The notes under the pieces: generated by a model | The model's database searches: none | Told to the model about the DNA's origin: nothing | The model's input: the letters and a program-made list of their open reading frames with translations, nothing else | Shown: piece by piece, positions 1 through 8,639 of the stretch | How the letters are laid out: the number at the start of each line of letters is the position of its first letter | Numbering within the stretch: the stretch's first letter is position 1 | Program-made: the position numbers and the translations under genes | Assembly: GCF_900100165.1 (NCBI RefSeq) | Contig: NZ_FNEO01000001.1 | Span: forward strand, 1,674,001 to 1,738,000 | Length of the DNA: 64,000 nt | DNA from: Flavobacterium glycines | Lineage (GTDB): Bacteria > Bacteroidota > Bacteroidia > Flavobacteriales > Flavobacteriaceae | Direction: 5' to 3'

Positions 1-1
1 C

Positions 2-160
2 GATAGACGTTCTATTAATGAGGAGTATTATGAGGTTCAAAAAGGAGATACCTTGTATTCTATTTCTAAAAAGTACAATCTGTTAGTAGATGATTTAAAA
101 GAGAAAAATAAGTTGTCTGATAATACCCTTTTTGTAGGTCAGAAATTGAAAGTGAATTAA
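2..160 (+). CDS. LysM-domain protein, C-terminal fragment
   Basis: The window opens inside a reading frame that runs to a TAA at 158-160. The visible 52 residues form one LysM peptidoglycan-binding module: YEVQKGDTLYSISKKYNL near the start, then a helix with VDDLKEKNKLSDNTLFVGQKLKV at the very end, a normal LysM finish. The protein is therefore probably a cell-wall-associated enzyme or lipoprotein ending in LysM. The N-terminal part lies upstream of the window, so the enzymatic domain, if any, cannot be named. A small membrane-protein gene follows 9 bases later and may be cotranscribed. Confidence 0.8.
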   Translation, partial: DRRSINEEYYEVQKGDTLYSISKKYNLLVDDLKEKNKLSDNTLFVGQKLKVN

Positions 161-169
161 TTATAATTT

Positions 170-421
170 ATGAAAAATAAAATTTCAATTACCATTTTTA
201 CTTTTTTTCTGGTTTTATTTTTACGTTTTTTTTGTGGAGTTTATATTCATGATGAATTTGCTGAAAAAACATTTTTTATAAAATATCGCCCAATATGGAA
301 ATGGAGATTTTTTTCACCACTAGGGCAATCTAATTTGACCATTAATGAACTTTCAGAACAAGAACAAATAGAACAAAAATATTTCAATGAGTTCGTAAGA
401 GACCAAGGTTTGAGCAGGTAA
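170..421 (+). CDS. small single-span membrane protein, unknown function
   Basis: An 83-residue protein with one strongly hydrophobic segment at about residues 6-24 (ITIFTFFLVLFLRFFCGVYI) followed by a hydrophilic tail rich in Glu and Gln (ELSEQEQIEQKYFNEF). It starts 9 bases after the LysM gene and ends 45 bases before hemL, so it sits in a plus-strand run. I do not recognise the family. The N-terminal segment could be an uncleaved signal anchor, with the tail in the periplasm. Codon use looks like that of its neighbours, which supports a real gene. Confidence 0.55.
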   Translation: MKNKISITIFTFFLVLFLRFFCGVYIHDEFAEKTFFIKYRPIWKWRFFSPLGQSNLTINELSEQEQIEQKYFNEFVRDQGLSR

Positions 422-466
422 TTAAATCTAAAATCAGAACTCGACAATCTAAAATTCAAAATCATA

Positions 467-1753
467 ATGTTATACCAAAGAAGTAGTCAGCTATTTGCTG
501 AAGCAGAAAAAGTAATTCCGGGAGGGGTAAATTCTCCGGTTAGAGCATTCAAATCAGTAGGAGGAACGCCTATTTTTGTAAAACAAGCCAAAGGTGCTTA
601 TTTGTATGATGAAGACGGAAACCGATTAATTGATTATATTAATTCCTGGGGACCGATGATTTTAGGTCATGCTTTCGAACCTGTAGTTCAGGCGGTAACG
701 GAGAAAGCTAAACTGGGAACTTCTTTTGGGATGCCTACCGAATTGGAAACTCAAATTGCTGCTTTGGCTGTTTCGATGGTGCCGAATATTGATAAAATTC
801 GTTTTGTAAATTCAGGTACCGAAGCTTGTATGAGCGCCGTAAGATTAGCGCGTGGATTTACTAAAAGAGATAAAATAATAAAATTTGCAGGTTGTTATCA
901 CGGTCATTCTGATTCATTTCTGATTCAGGCAGGAAGTGGTGCAATGACATTTGGAACACCTAATAGTCCTGGTGTAACTGCTGGAACAGCTAAAGATACT
1001 TTGTTGGCTAAATACAATGATTTAGAAAATGTAAGAAGTTTAATTGAAGCGAATCCTAATGAAATTGCAGCGATTATAGTAGAGCCGGTTGCCGGAAATA
1101 TGGGATGTGTACCGCCAATCAAAGGATTTTTAGAAGGCGTGCGTCAACTGTGTTCTGAAAACGGAATTTTACTAATTTTTGATGAGGTAATGACAGGTTT
1201 CAGATTAGCTAAAGGTGGTGCTCAGGAGTTGTTGAATATCAATGCCGATATCGTTTGTTTCGGAAAAGTTATCGGTGGCGGATTGCCAGTTGGTGCTTTT
1301 GCTGCCCGCGAAGAAATCATGAATTATTTAGCGCCACTTGGACCTGTTTATCAGGCGGGTACTTTGTCTGGAAATCCATTGGCTATGGCTGCTGGTAAAG
1401 CCATGTTGGAATCTCTAAATACTGATGCGGCTATTTTTCAAAGATTAGAAGAAAAAACAGCTTATTTAGAAGCAGGAATTCATAGAGTATTAAAAGCAAA
1501 TAATATTATTTATACCATCAATAGAGTAGGATCTATGATTTCGGTACATTTTGATGCAAGTCCTGTTGTTGATTTTCAAACGGCGGCTAAAGGTGATAAT
1601 GAAACTTTTAAGAAATTCTTCCACGGTTTATTGCAGGAGGGAGTTTATATCGCACCATCTGCTTATGAAACCTGGTTTATAACCGATGCTTTGAGTTATG
1701 AAGATTTAGATTTTACAATAAACGCAATTGATAACGTTTCGAAAACATTGTAA
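467..1753 (+). CDS. hemL: glutamate-1-semialdehyde 2,1-aminomutase
   Basis: Cytoplasmic PLP enzyme of the C5 tetrapyrrole pathway, converting glutamate-1-semialdehyde to 5-aminolevulinate. Its 428 residues match the family length. Seen motifs: [11 protein letters not shown] at residues 18-28, the phosphate-binding NSGTEA at 115-120, the cofactor-ring Asp in IFDEVMTGF (Asp239) and the Schiff-base lysine in [13 protein letters not shown] (Lys267). Tetrapyrrole supply is relevant to the many heme proteins of this window (NorB, NorC, cytochromes), but hemL is a general housekeeping gene. It ends just before a bidirectional terminator shared with the convergent Spy-like gene. Confidence 0.97.
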   Translation: MLYQRSSQLFAEAEKVIPGGVNSPVRAFKSVGGTPIFVKQAKGAYLYDEDGNRLIDYINSWGPMILGHAFEPVVQAVTEKAKLGTSFGMPTELETQIAALAVSMVPNIDKIRFVNSGTEACMSAVRLARGFTKRDKIIKFAGCYHGHSDSFLIQAGSGAMTFGTPNSPGVTAGTAKDTLLAKYNDLENVRSLIEANPNEIAAIIVEPVAGNMGCVPPIKGFLEGVRQLCSENGILLIFDEVMTGFRLAKGGAQELLNINADIVCFGKVIGGGLPVGAFAAREEIMNYLAPLGPVYQAGTLSGNPLAMAAGKAMLESLNTDAAIFQRLEEKTAYLEAGIHRVLKANNIIYTINRVGSMISVHFDASPVVDFQTAAKGDNETFKKFFHGLLQEGVYIAPSAYETWFITDALSYEDLDFTINAIDNVSKTL

Positions 1754-1767
1754 TTTTTAAAGAGCAA

Positions 1768-1804
1768 AAAAAAGCTTCGAGTTTAATCTCGAAGCTTTTT
1801 TTTT
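1768..1804. terminator. bidirectional intrinsic terminator between hemL and the Spy-like gene
   Basis: A near-perfect hairpin: AAAGCTTCGAG, a six-base loop, then CTCGAAGCTTT, with A-runs on the left and T-runs on the right so that it can work on both strands. Its right edge touches the stop codon of the minus-strand gene at 1803-1805. Confidence 0.85.
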
Positions 1805-2249
1805 AGTTTTCCATATTACCGCCGGCAGGTCTGTCATCTCCCATTCCTCCACCTTGTCTCTCGCTCATTCTTTGCTGCATTCTTTGTTGCATTTTTTCCT
1901 GATTGCTTTTCCATTTTGCTAATTGCTCAGGAGTTAAGATAGCGGCCATTTTTCCTTCCATAGCTTTTCTTTGTTCAGCCATCATTTCTCCTCTGCCTTG
2001 ACCTTTTTTATCTTTCATTTCAGCCATTCTGGCTTCTCTGTTTTTAGCTTCGTCAGCGTAAAGTTGTTTTAGTTGTTCCTGTTGTTTTGCATCTAAGTTT
2101 AAATCTTTAGTCATTCTTGCAACACGTTGTTCTGTACGCTGTTCCGGAGTCATGTTTCCCATGTTTCCTCTTTGTGGTCTGTCATTGTTGTCCTGAGCAA
2201 AACCTGCTACTCCAACAATCAATAATGCGGCAATAATTAATTTTTTCAT
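1803..2249 (-). CDS. Spy/CpxP-like exported protein (first of two paralogues)
   Basis: A 148-residue secreted protein: a signal peptide of about 19 residues ending FAQ, then a charged helical region with two LTxxQ-like elements (MTPEQRTEQR near residue 33 and ILTPEQLAKW near residue 105). That pattern is typical of the Spy/CpxP periplasmic chaperone fold and of related bacteroidetal proteins. The C-terminus is Gly/Gln/Met-rich. Known members bind unfolded envelope proteins, and the exact function here is inference. A diverged paralogue lies at 32435-32959, just after the nitrate reductase module. It is convergent with hemL and shares its terminator. Confidence 0.7.
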   Translation of the reverse strand: MKKLIIAALLIVGVAGFAQDNNDRPQRGNMGNMTPEQRTEQRVARMTKDLNLDAKQQEQLKQLYADEAKNREARMAEMKDKKGQGRGEMMAEQRKAMEGKMAAILTPEQLAKWKSNQEKMQQRMQQRMSERQGGGMGDDRPAGGNMEN

Positions 2250-2359
2250 TTCTTTTTTGATTTATGTTAAAAGTTATAGCAGTAAGATAATAAAAAGTAT
2301 AAAAGGTTTAATTATTAATAAAAAAAATATTGAATGTCTTTTTAAATGCTAAAATCAAC

Positions 2360-3910
2360 TTAGGAATTTTTTTTAACGAATGAAGCTGATTCAAACTTTA
2401 CAAAACCACCACGATTTTCATGTCTCTCAATAGATTGCGTCACAATCAAATATCCTATAGTAATCATGTTTAATAATTCATAATAGGAAGTGTTGATTTG
2501 GTGTGTATTACCAATTGCTTCTATTTCCTGTTTCCAATTTAAAAGTTGTTCTTTAGCTTTAATCAAATCCGAGTCATATCTAACAATACCTGCATTTTGC
2601 CTCATTAAATGCTGAAGATTAGCTTTTAATTTTGCCAAATAGTTAGTATCAATTTCCGGTTTTTCTGTTGTTTCAATTTCCTGAACATCCTTCTTTATTG
2701 TTTTTATTTCCAAATTAGGATTGGCCAGATATTCGTAAATCCTGCTCGAGTACACTAATGCTTCTAATAATGAATTGGATGCTAGTCGGTTGGCACCATG
2801 TAAACCGGTTTGAGAACATTCGCCGCAGGCAAATAAATTGGTTACAGATGTTTTTCCGTTCATATCAACTACAATTCCGCCACAAATGTAATGTTGCGCA
2901 GGAACTACCGGAATCCAATCTTTAGCAATGTCAATTCCTGATTTTAGACAATGATTGTAAATCATTGGAAAATGCTTCTTGAAAGCTTCGATATCCAGAT
3001 GGGTGCAATCTAAATAGACACAATCATCACCTGATTTTTTTAGTTCCAAATCAATGCTTTGGGAAACAATATCTCTGGAAGCCAATTCTTCACGGGCATC
3101 ATAATCAATCATAAAACGATGTCCTTTTTTGGTACGCAAATAAGCACCAAAACCGCGAACCGCTTCTGAAATTAAAAATTTAGAACCGGTAGATTGGTCA
3201 TAAAAAGCAGTAGGATGGAATTGGATGAATTCCATTTCTTTAATCTTGGCTTGAGCGCGGTACGCCATAGCAATTCCGTCTCCGGTTGCTATTACAGGAT
3301 TAGTGGTGTGTCCATAAAGATGACCTATTCCGCCTGTTGCCAATAGCGTAATATCAGATAGGTAAGTGCTTATTTGTTTGGTGCTTTCATCTAAAACAAG
3401 AGCCCCTAAACAATAATTGTCTGCTGTGATTAAATCGGCAGCAAAATGATGATCCAGAACTGTGATGTTGTCCTTTTGATACACCTGCATCAAAATGGCG
3501 CGTTCTATTTCGTGACCGGTTTGGTCTTTATGATGCACCACACGGTTTTCAGAATGCCCGCCTTCTTTGCCTAAATTTAAATTGCCATCGGAGTTTTTGT
3601 CAAATTTAGCTCCCCATTCAATTAGTTCTTTTAATCGTTTGGGGCCTTCAGTAACCACCATTTTTACAACGGCTTCATCACATAATCCGTCTCCACAAAT
3701 CAAAGTATCTTCGATGTGTTTTTGGTATGAATCTTCGTTTTTATCGGTAACAATGGCTATACCACCCTGGGCATATTTGGTATTTGATTCGTCGGCATTG
3801 GCCTTGGTTACAATGGTTATCTTTTTGTCAGGGAATTGCTCTGCTATCCGAAGCGCAAATGTCAAACCGGCAACACCAGAACCGATAATCAGGTAATTGG
3901 TATTTGTCAT
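2360..3910 (-). CDS. nadB: L-aspartate oxidase
   Basis: Flavoprotein that oxidises L-aspartate to iminoaspartate, the first step of de novo NAD synthesis. The N-terminus has the FAD dinucleotide-binding motif GSGVAGLTFALRIAE (about residues 10-25). Further in are the fumarate-reductase-family active-site region (EFIQFHPTAFY, then ISEAVRGFGAYL) and the second FAD segment CGECSQTGLHGANRLASNSLLE near residue 370. The length of 516 is normal. Its start codon shares one base with the nadA stop (TAATG at 3908-3912), so the two are translationally coupled. As in E. coli, the enzyme can use fumarate instead of oxygen, which suits anaerobic growth (family knowledge). Confidence 0.96.
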   Translation of the reverse strand: MTNTNYLIIGSGVAGLTFALRIAEQFPDKKITIVTKANADESNTKYAQGGIAIVTDKNEDSYQKHIEDTLICGDGLCDEAVVKMVVTEGPKRLKELIEWGAKFDKNSDGNLNLGKEGGHSENRVVHHKDQTGHEIERAILMQVYQKDNITVLDHHFAADLITADNYCLGALVLDESTKQISTYLSDITLLATGGIGHLYGHTTNPVIATGDGIAMAYRAQAKIKEMEFIQFHPTAFYDQSTGSKFLISEAVRGFGAYLRTKKGHRFMIDYDAREELASRDIVSQSIDLELKKSGDDCVYLDCTHLDIEAFKKHFPMIYNHCLKSGIDIAKDWIPVVPAQHYICGGIVVDMNGKTSVTNLFACGECSQTGLHGANRLASNSLLEALVYSSRIYEYLANPNLEIKTIKKDVQEIETTEKPEIDTNYLAKLKANLQHLMRQNAGIVRYDSDLIKAKEQLLNWKQEIEAIGNTHQINTSYYELLNMITIGYLIVTQSIERHENRGGFVKFESASFVKKNS

Positions 3911-4854
3911 TATTTTGATAATTCAAGCATTCTCTCAATTGGAATTAATGCTTTTTGGATAATGTCTTCGGATACGTGAACTTCCGGGCTTTCGTTTACT
4001 AAACAATCGTATACTTTTTGTAAAGTATTCATTTTCATGTAACCACATTCGCTGCAGGCACAAGTATTGTCTTCTTTTGCGGGAGCAGGAATTAGGATTT
4101 TATCCGGTACTTCCTGTTGCATTTTGTGCAAAATACCAAATTCAGTAGCTACAATAAATTTATTGTTAGGATTGTTTTTTACATAATCAATCATTCCTGA
4201 AGTCGAACCGATATAGCTTGCAGTAGCTAAAATATGGGTTTCAGATTCCGGGTGCGCAATAATTTTTGCGTCCGGATGCTGCTTGTGCAATTCGATTAAT
4301 TTATCCAATGAAAAAGCTTCGTGCACTACGCAGGAACCGTCCCAAAGTAACATGTCACGACCTGTTTTGCTCATCACATATTTTCCTAGATTCTTGTCCG
4401 GAGCAAAGATAATTGGCTTGTCTTTTGGAATAGATTCTACAATTTTCACTGCATTTGCAGAAGTAACCACAATGTCAGTCAATGCTTTTACTTCGGCAGA
4501 ACAATTCACATAAGTAATAACGGTATGGTCTGGATGCTGATCGATAAATTCTTTGAATAAATCCGGAGGACAGGATTCTGCCAAAGAACATCCTGCATTC
4601 AAATCCGGAAGAATTACTTTTTTGTTTGGATTTAAAATTTTAGCTGTTTCAGCCATAAAATGGACTCCTGCAAAAAGAATAATATCGGCATCCACTTTCA
4701 TTGCTTCTTGTGATAATCCCAAGCTGTCCCCTACATAATCCGCGATATCCTGAATATCATTTTCCTGATAATAATGTGCTAAAAGAACTGCATTTTTCTC
4801 TTTTTTTAATTGTAAGATGCGCTCTTTCAGATCTTTTATTTTGTTTGTGTCCAT
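3910..4854 (-). CDS. nadA: quinolinate synthase A
   Basis: [4Fe-4S] enzyme that condenses iminoaspartate with dihydroxyacetone phosphate to quinolinate, working with NadB. Its 314 residues fit the short A-type family. Cluster cysteines are expected at Cys89 (NAGCSLAES), Cys175 (GSCVVHE) and one of the C-terminal group Cys265/267/270. Other signatures are AHYYQ near residue 26 and DSLGLS near residue 43. It is the first gene of a nadA-nadB operon and lies 76 bases downstream of an Rrf2 regulator gene on the same strand. Because Rrf2 proteins often sense Fe-S status or NO and NadA is a labile Fe-S enzyme, co-regulation is possible but not shown. Confidence 0.96.
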   Translation of the reverse strand: MDTNKIKDLKERILQLKKEKNAVLLAHYYQENDIQDIADYVGDSLGLSQEAMKVDADIILFAGVHFMAETAKILNPNKKVILPDLNAGCSLAESCPPDLFKEFIDQHPDHTVITYVNCSAEVKALTDIVVTSANAVKIVESIPKDKPIIFAPDKNLGKYVMSKTGRDMLLWDGSCVVHEAFSLDKLIELHKQHPDAKIIAHPESETHILATASYIGSTSGMIDYVKNNPNNKFIVATEFGILHKMQQEVPDKILIPAPAKEDNTCACSECGYMKMNTLQKVYDCLVNESPEVHVSEDIIQKALIPIERMLELSK

Positions 4855-4930
4855 TGTTTAATCTTGATTACAAGTGTACTATGTTGTTGTTTGTTGTTTT
4901 TGTTTTGTAAAGCTAATTTAGTTTAAAAAG

Positions 4931-5365
4931 TTAATACCTTAAAAAAGTATCTCCTGATTTAATTCCCATTGCCAATTCCTCTAAATTAGTATTTTCTAAC
5001 ATAAAAGCCAATTCATTTCGGATTGATTTGAATTTTTCGTGAACCGGGCAAGGGTGTGTTTCTGAGCAATGGCTTAAACCCAAACCACATCCGGTAAAAA
5101 CAGAATCCCCTTCGAGTGCGGTTACAATTTGAGCTAATTTAATTCCATTCATTTTTTCTTTTGGAATCTCAAAGCCGCCACCCACACCTTTGATAGAATT
5201 GATAATATTGCTTTTGGATAAAATCTGTAAAATTTTGGCAGTAAAAGCCTCAGGAGAATCTATCTTTTTTGCAATATCTTTCAGTCCGACTCTATTGTTT
5301 TGATAAGATTCGGACGCAATGAAAATAGTTGCCCGAATCCCATATTCACAGGTTTTAGAGAACAT
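4931..5365 (-). CDS. Rrf2-family transcriptional regulator (copy A, IscR/NsrR-like)
   Basis: 144 residues with the Rrf2 winged helix: CEYGIRATIFIA at the start, the recognition helix around SPEAFTAKILQILSK, and the wing IKGVGGGFEI. A C-terminal cysteine set, Cys93-x6-Cys100-x5-Cys106 (CGLGLSHCSETHPC), is the expected ligand set for a [2Fe-2S] or [4Fe-4S] cluster as in IscR and NsrR. Copy B (6881-7315) differs at only about 16 positions. The neighbourhood of NO-detoxification and denitrification genes makes an NsrR-like NO sensor attractive, but the ligand and targets are inferred. An imperfect palindrome sits over its promoter (5373-5392). Confidence 0.9.
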   Translation of the reverse strand: MFSKTCEYGIRATIFIASESYQNNRVGLKDIAKKIDSPEAFTAKILQILSKSNIINSIKGVGGGFEIPKEKMNGIKLAQIVTALEGDSVFTGCGLGLSHCSETHPCPVHEKFKSIRNELAFMLENTNLEELAMGIKSGDTFLRY

Positions 5366-5372
5366 AATTAGT

Positions 5373-5392
5373 TTTTTACAAATTTATAGAAA
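5373..5392. promoter_or_regulatory. candidate Rrf2 operator over the copy A promoter
   Basis: The 20 bases here match 18 of 20 bases of the perfect palindrome found at the same place before copy B (7326-7345). They overlap a good minus-strand -7 box, TAAATTTG (5379-5386), as an autorepressor site would. The right half ATTTATAGAAA is intact; the left half carries two changes. Confidence 0.5.
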
Positions 5393-5658
5393 ATAAGCGT
5401 TATTATTTGACTCAATTTTCAGTATTTATGTGATTTAATTATGCCTTTAAAAAAGCTAAAAATAAGCATGAAAATAGCTAGAGGTAATAAAATGTTAGTT
5501 GTAATGAGATTATGCAGGTTCTTCTTTTGTAAATAGCAGAAAATCTAATAACGATAGTTTTATTTCTGATTGGATAACATGTATTCACTTTGCCAATAAT
5601 ACAACTGCTGATTCCGAATATTAAATTTAAAAATGTATAAAGATTCTATAACTATTGT

Positions 5659-6735
5659 TTAGTTGTTTTTCTTTTTGCTTCCGGCTTTTGGAAAGTTTCT
5701 ATTGAATCCAGCAATTTTTTTATTTTTTTGTCTGTATGTTTGATTCAATTTTTTAATGAAGTTATCGAGTTCATCCGAAACAATTTTGATATAGCCCACA
5801 TATTCTTTGAAATTTAGTTCGCTAAATTTCTCATTTTCAATTAAGTTGGTTAACCCTAAAAGGTTAGCGACAGGTTTTCTTAAAACGTGTGAAATATCAA
5901 ACATAATCTGCTCCATTGTTTTTTCGTATTCAATAAGACTGGTTATATTTTGAATAGTACCATACCAAATAACAGTACCTTTTTTTGTTTTTTCAGGTAG
6001 TGCTCTCCCCAAATGCCATTCTGTTTTGTTTTCAGATATTTTAACTCTGTAAGCAATGTTCCATTCAGTTAAATGTTTGGATGATTCTTTAATGCTTTGT
6101 TTAACATAAGGCAGATCATCCGGATGAATAAAATCAAAAATCAATTTAGGTGATTTTTTAATAAGTTCTGAGTCAAAATTAGGTAGTGAACTATTTATTC
6201 CTTTGCTTAAAAAGTCAAATTTCATTTCACCATTTTTAGCTATTTGTAATTGATAAATTATGCATGGTGCTAAGTCAGTGAGTTTTTTTAATTTAAGGGC
6301 ATTGAGTTCTATATTGTTATTTTGCAGTAAAATCAACTTTCTGGAATTAAGATAGTCCATTGCTTTTTTTGAGAGAATGTACAAGGCTCTTTTTTGGATA
6401 TCTGTTAGTTTTCTTGGCTTAGTATCTACTACGCAGAGTGTTCCTAATACATAACCTTTTTTTGTTACCAAAGGAGCTCCGGCATAAAAACGTATCGCAT
6501 TATCTCCTTTGGTAAAAGGATTGTCGATGAATTTTTTATCCAATTGGGCATCTTCAACAATCAAAATTTCGGATGGATTATCTAAGGCATGTTGGCAAAA
6601 TGAATCTTTTCTGTTGACCTCGTCTACATCAAAGCCGTATTTTGATTTGTGCCACGTACGGTCTTTGTCAACCATTGTTATTAAGGACATGGGAGTGTCA
6701 CAAATTACCGATGCAATTTCTGCTAATTCATCCAA
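5659..6735 (-). CDS. GAF-PAS sensor protein with orphan HisKA-like helix, 5' end frameshifted
   Basis: The intact frame gives 358 residues. A GAF domain (about 1-130; PMSLITMVDKDRTWHKS, GAPLVTKKGYVLGTLCVVD) is followed by a PAS domain (about 150-265; FIHPDDLPYV, WHLGRALPEK). Then comes a short dimerisation helix with a kinase H-box, DISHVLRKPVANLLGL, near residue 283. No HATPase domain follows, so it cannot be a complete histidine kinase. The GAF domain lacks its usual beginning: the bases just upstream encode the missing residues in another frame (see 6736-6805). It lies between two almost identical Rrf2 genes on the same strand. Its ligand is unknown. Confidence 0.75.
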   Translation of the reverse strand: MDELAEIASVICDTPMSLITMVDKDRTWHKSKYGFDVDEVNRKDSFCQHALDNPSEILIVEDAQLDKKFIDNPFTKGDNAIRFYAGAPLVTKKGYVLGTLCVVDTKPRKLTDIQKRALYILSKKAMDYLNSRKLILLQNNNIELNALKLKKLTDLAPCIIYQLQIAKNGEMKFDFLSKGINSSLPNFDSELIKKSPKLIFDFIHPDDLPYVKQSIKESSKHLTEWNIAYRVKISENKTEWHLGRALPEKTKKGTVIWYGTIQNITSLIEYEKTMEQIMFDISHVLRKPVANLLGLTNLIENEKFSELNFKEYVGYIKIVSDELDNFIKKLNQTYRQKNKKIAGFNRNFPKAGSKKKNN

Positions 6736-6805
6736 TTCTGTCTCCGGTTTAGTATCGAGGATGTTGGTAGCGGTATAGTTCTTTTAATCTTAATTGCTCA
6801 TCCAT
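6736..6805 (-). other. out-of-frame 5' part of the GAF sensor gene
   Basis: Reading from an ATG at 6805, the sequence encodes MDEQLRLKELYRYQ and then stops. Shifting frame by one base near 6764-6767 gives ILDTKPETELDEL and joins directly to the GAF frame. The combined string is the normal start of this GAF family (ELYRYNILDTKPE type). One extra base in the TACCAAC stretch explains it. This is either a real one-base insertion that leaves a shortened protein, or a sequencing or assembly error. Confidence 0.7.
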
Positions 6806-6880
6806 TGCTTATCAAATTAATTTGTGAGTAACTTATCTAAAATAGAATCCATATTTGTGAAAGATTTTTGTTTTTGGGAA

Positions 6881-7315
6881 TTAATATCTCAAAAAAGTAT
6901 CTCCGGATTTAATTCCCATTGCCAATTCTTCCAGATTGGTAGTTTCAAGCATGTATGACAATTCATTGCGAATGGATTTAAATTTTTCGTGAACCGGACA
7001 GGGATGATCTTCGGAACAGTGGTGTAATCCCAGTCCGCAGCCAGTAAAAACCTGATTTCCCTCTAAGGCTGTGACTATTTGGGCTAGAGTGATTTGGCTC
7101 ATCATTTCTTTCGGAATATCAAAACCACCTCCAACCCCTTTGATTGAATGGATAATATTGTTTTTTGAAAGTATTTGCAGGATTTTGGCAGTAAAAGCCT
7201 CCGGGGAGTCTATTTTTTTTGCAATATCTTTCAATCCCACCCGATGATTTTGATACGATTGGGAAGCTATAAAAATTGTGGCGCGAATACCATATTCACA
7301 GGTTTTAGAAAACAT
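6881..7315 (-). CDS. Rrf2-family transcriptional regulator (copy B, IscR/NsrR-like)
   Basis: 144 residues, collinear with copy A and about 89% identical by eye count. It has the same winged-helix signature and the same cluster set Cys93, Cys100, Cys106 (CGLGLHHCSEDHPC). Differences cluster in the wing and linker (residues 66-76 and 87-88) and near residue 120, while the DNA-recognition helix 36-50 is unchanged, so both copies should recognise the same operator. It is preceded by a perfect 20-base palindrome (7326-7345) that probably binds it. The pair looks like a recent duplication around the GAF sensor gene. Confidence 0.9.
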   Translation of the reverse strand: MFSKTCEYGIRATIFIASQSYQNHRVGLKDIAKKIDSPEAFTAKILQILSKNNIIHSIKGVGGGFDIPKEMMSQITLAQIVTALEGNQVFTGCGLGLHHCSEDHPCPVHEKFKSIRNELSYMLETTNLEELAMGIKSGDTFLRY

Positions 7316-7325
7316 AACTTGCTTT

Positions 7326-7345
7326 TTTCTATAAATTTATAGAAA
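7326..7345. promoter_or_regulatory. perfect 20-base palindrome before the Rrf2 copy B gene
   Basis: TTTCTATAAATTTATAGAAA reads the same on both strands, ends 10 bases before the start codon and is nearly duplicated before copy A. Position, symmetry and conservation point to an autoregulatory Rrf2 operator. The minus-strand TAAATTTA inside it may be the -7 box. Confidence 0.6.
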
Positions 7346-7425
7346 TAAGTTTGCTCCTTTTATGACTATTATCATGCGGGTCAATTTTTTTAACTTCTTA
7401 ATATAAGTTGATTTATGAAATACGT

Positions 7426-8637
7426 TTATGTTTTTTTGCTCCATATTTCATAGTGGCTTATTATAAGCATTAAAAGTCCTGCTGGCAAAAAGATGCTAAT
7501 CCCAAAAAGATTTTGATAATAGTAAGGAAATTGTCCTAGGCCAAAAAAGAGATAAATGCCTTGTCCGAATAACAACAATTCGGTTAGTACAAAGCTAAAA
7601 ATGAATAGTTTTATTCCCCAATTGGATATTGTTTTTGACTCGTTTAAAAAAGAATTTTTCAACAGAAAAGCAAACAAAAAACCAGTGATAATACCTAACA
7701 TCGTCAGATGGATATAACCAATGACAAAATTTTGAATCTGATGTGAAATTTGGGCTAATTCCGGAATTAAAACTACTAATTGAATGATGACTTTTAGGAA
7801 TAATGAAGTTAAGGCAAAACCATAAACCAGTTTTTCAACGGGTTTTAAAGCGGTGAAGAAAGTTGGAAAATGCGGTTTAATTATTTGAATAAAAAGGATA
7901 AAAGAAAACAGTTGCAATAACACTCCCACGCTGTTTATCCAATGAAAAACGGGATTAGGAAGATACCAACTCGCCGGTAAAGCCAGAGTTAAAATGGTGG
8001 CTGTAACCAATAAATTATAGAACAGTCGAAATTGCTTTTCGTTGATATTGCCTTTTAATTGATTAAAAAATAAAGCTAAAATGGCAAATAAAAACCAACC
8101 GTTAAATTGAAAATGCAGGAAAAACTGAATGGCTATTTGATAAAAAGCACTGGCTTTACCCAATAATCCAACTGCCGGTCCCAAACACCAAACTCCCAGA
8201 GTCGATAAAATCATGAAAAATAAAGCCGCTCTCAAAAGTAGTTTTTCCGGTAGTGAATCAGTACGGGCATCTTTCCAGGCTAATCGGCAGAAGTAATAAC
8301 TGCAAAAAATATGCAACGTAGAAAAAGCTATCGAAAACAGTGCATACCCTTCAACAGGAAAGCGAAACATCATACCGATAACAGCAATTTCGGTTAGCCA
8401 GAATAATCGATTGTAAACGGGTTTTTGCTGTGCTGTTTTTGGAATAAAAAAATGAACAATCAAACTGTAAATCATCAGATAAACCCAACCTAACATGGCA
8501 ACATGGGAATGACCGTGCAATAAAAACTGATAATTGATACTTTCAACAGGGAATACATACAGCAATCGAAGCAGTAATCCCATGAGAGCTGCGATAAAGA
8601 AATTGATAAAACAGATTAAAAGCCAGGATTTTTGCAT
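7426..8637 (-). CDS. multi-pass membrane protein, heme-copper oxidase I / NnrS-like
   Basis: 403 residues with about 11-12 hydrophobic spans and almost no soluble parts. Three histidine motifs of similar shape lie in membrane segments: HGHSHVAMLGW (His41, 43, 45), HFQFNGW (His175) and HLTMLGI (His310). They recall the heme-ligand HxxxMxxG patterns of heme-copper oxidase subunit I and of NnrS, a heme and copper membrane protein linked to NO metabolism. It is the last gene of the ric-nrdD-nrdG run, 2 bases after nrdG, so it is expressed anaerobically. I cannot decide between NnrS-like and another oxidase-like family, and the heme content is inference. Confidence 0.5.
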   Translation of the reverse strand: MQKSWLLICFINFFIAALMGLLLRLLYVFPVESINYQFLLHGHSHVAMLGWVYLMIYSLIVHFFIPKTAQQKPVYNRLFWLTEIAVIGMMFRFPVEGYALFSIAFSTLHIFCSYYFCRLAWKDARTDSLPEKLLLRAALFFMILSTLGVWCLGPAVGLLGKASAFYQIAIQFFLHFQFNGWFLFAILALFFNQLKGNINEKQFRLFYNLLVTATILTLALPASWYLPNPVFHWINSVGVLLQLFSFILFIQIIKPHFPTFFTALKPVEKLVYGFALTSLFLKVIIQLVVLIPELAQISHQIQNFVIGYIHLTMLGIITGFLFAFLLKNSFLNESKTISNWGIKLFIFSFVLTELLLFGQGIYLFFGLGQFPYYYQNLFGISIFLPAGLLMLIISHYEIWSKKT

Positions 8638-8639
8638 AA

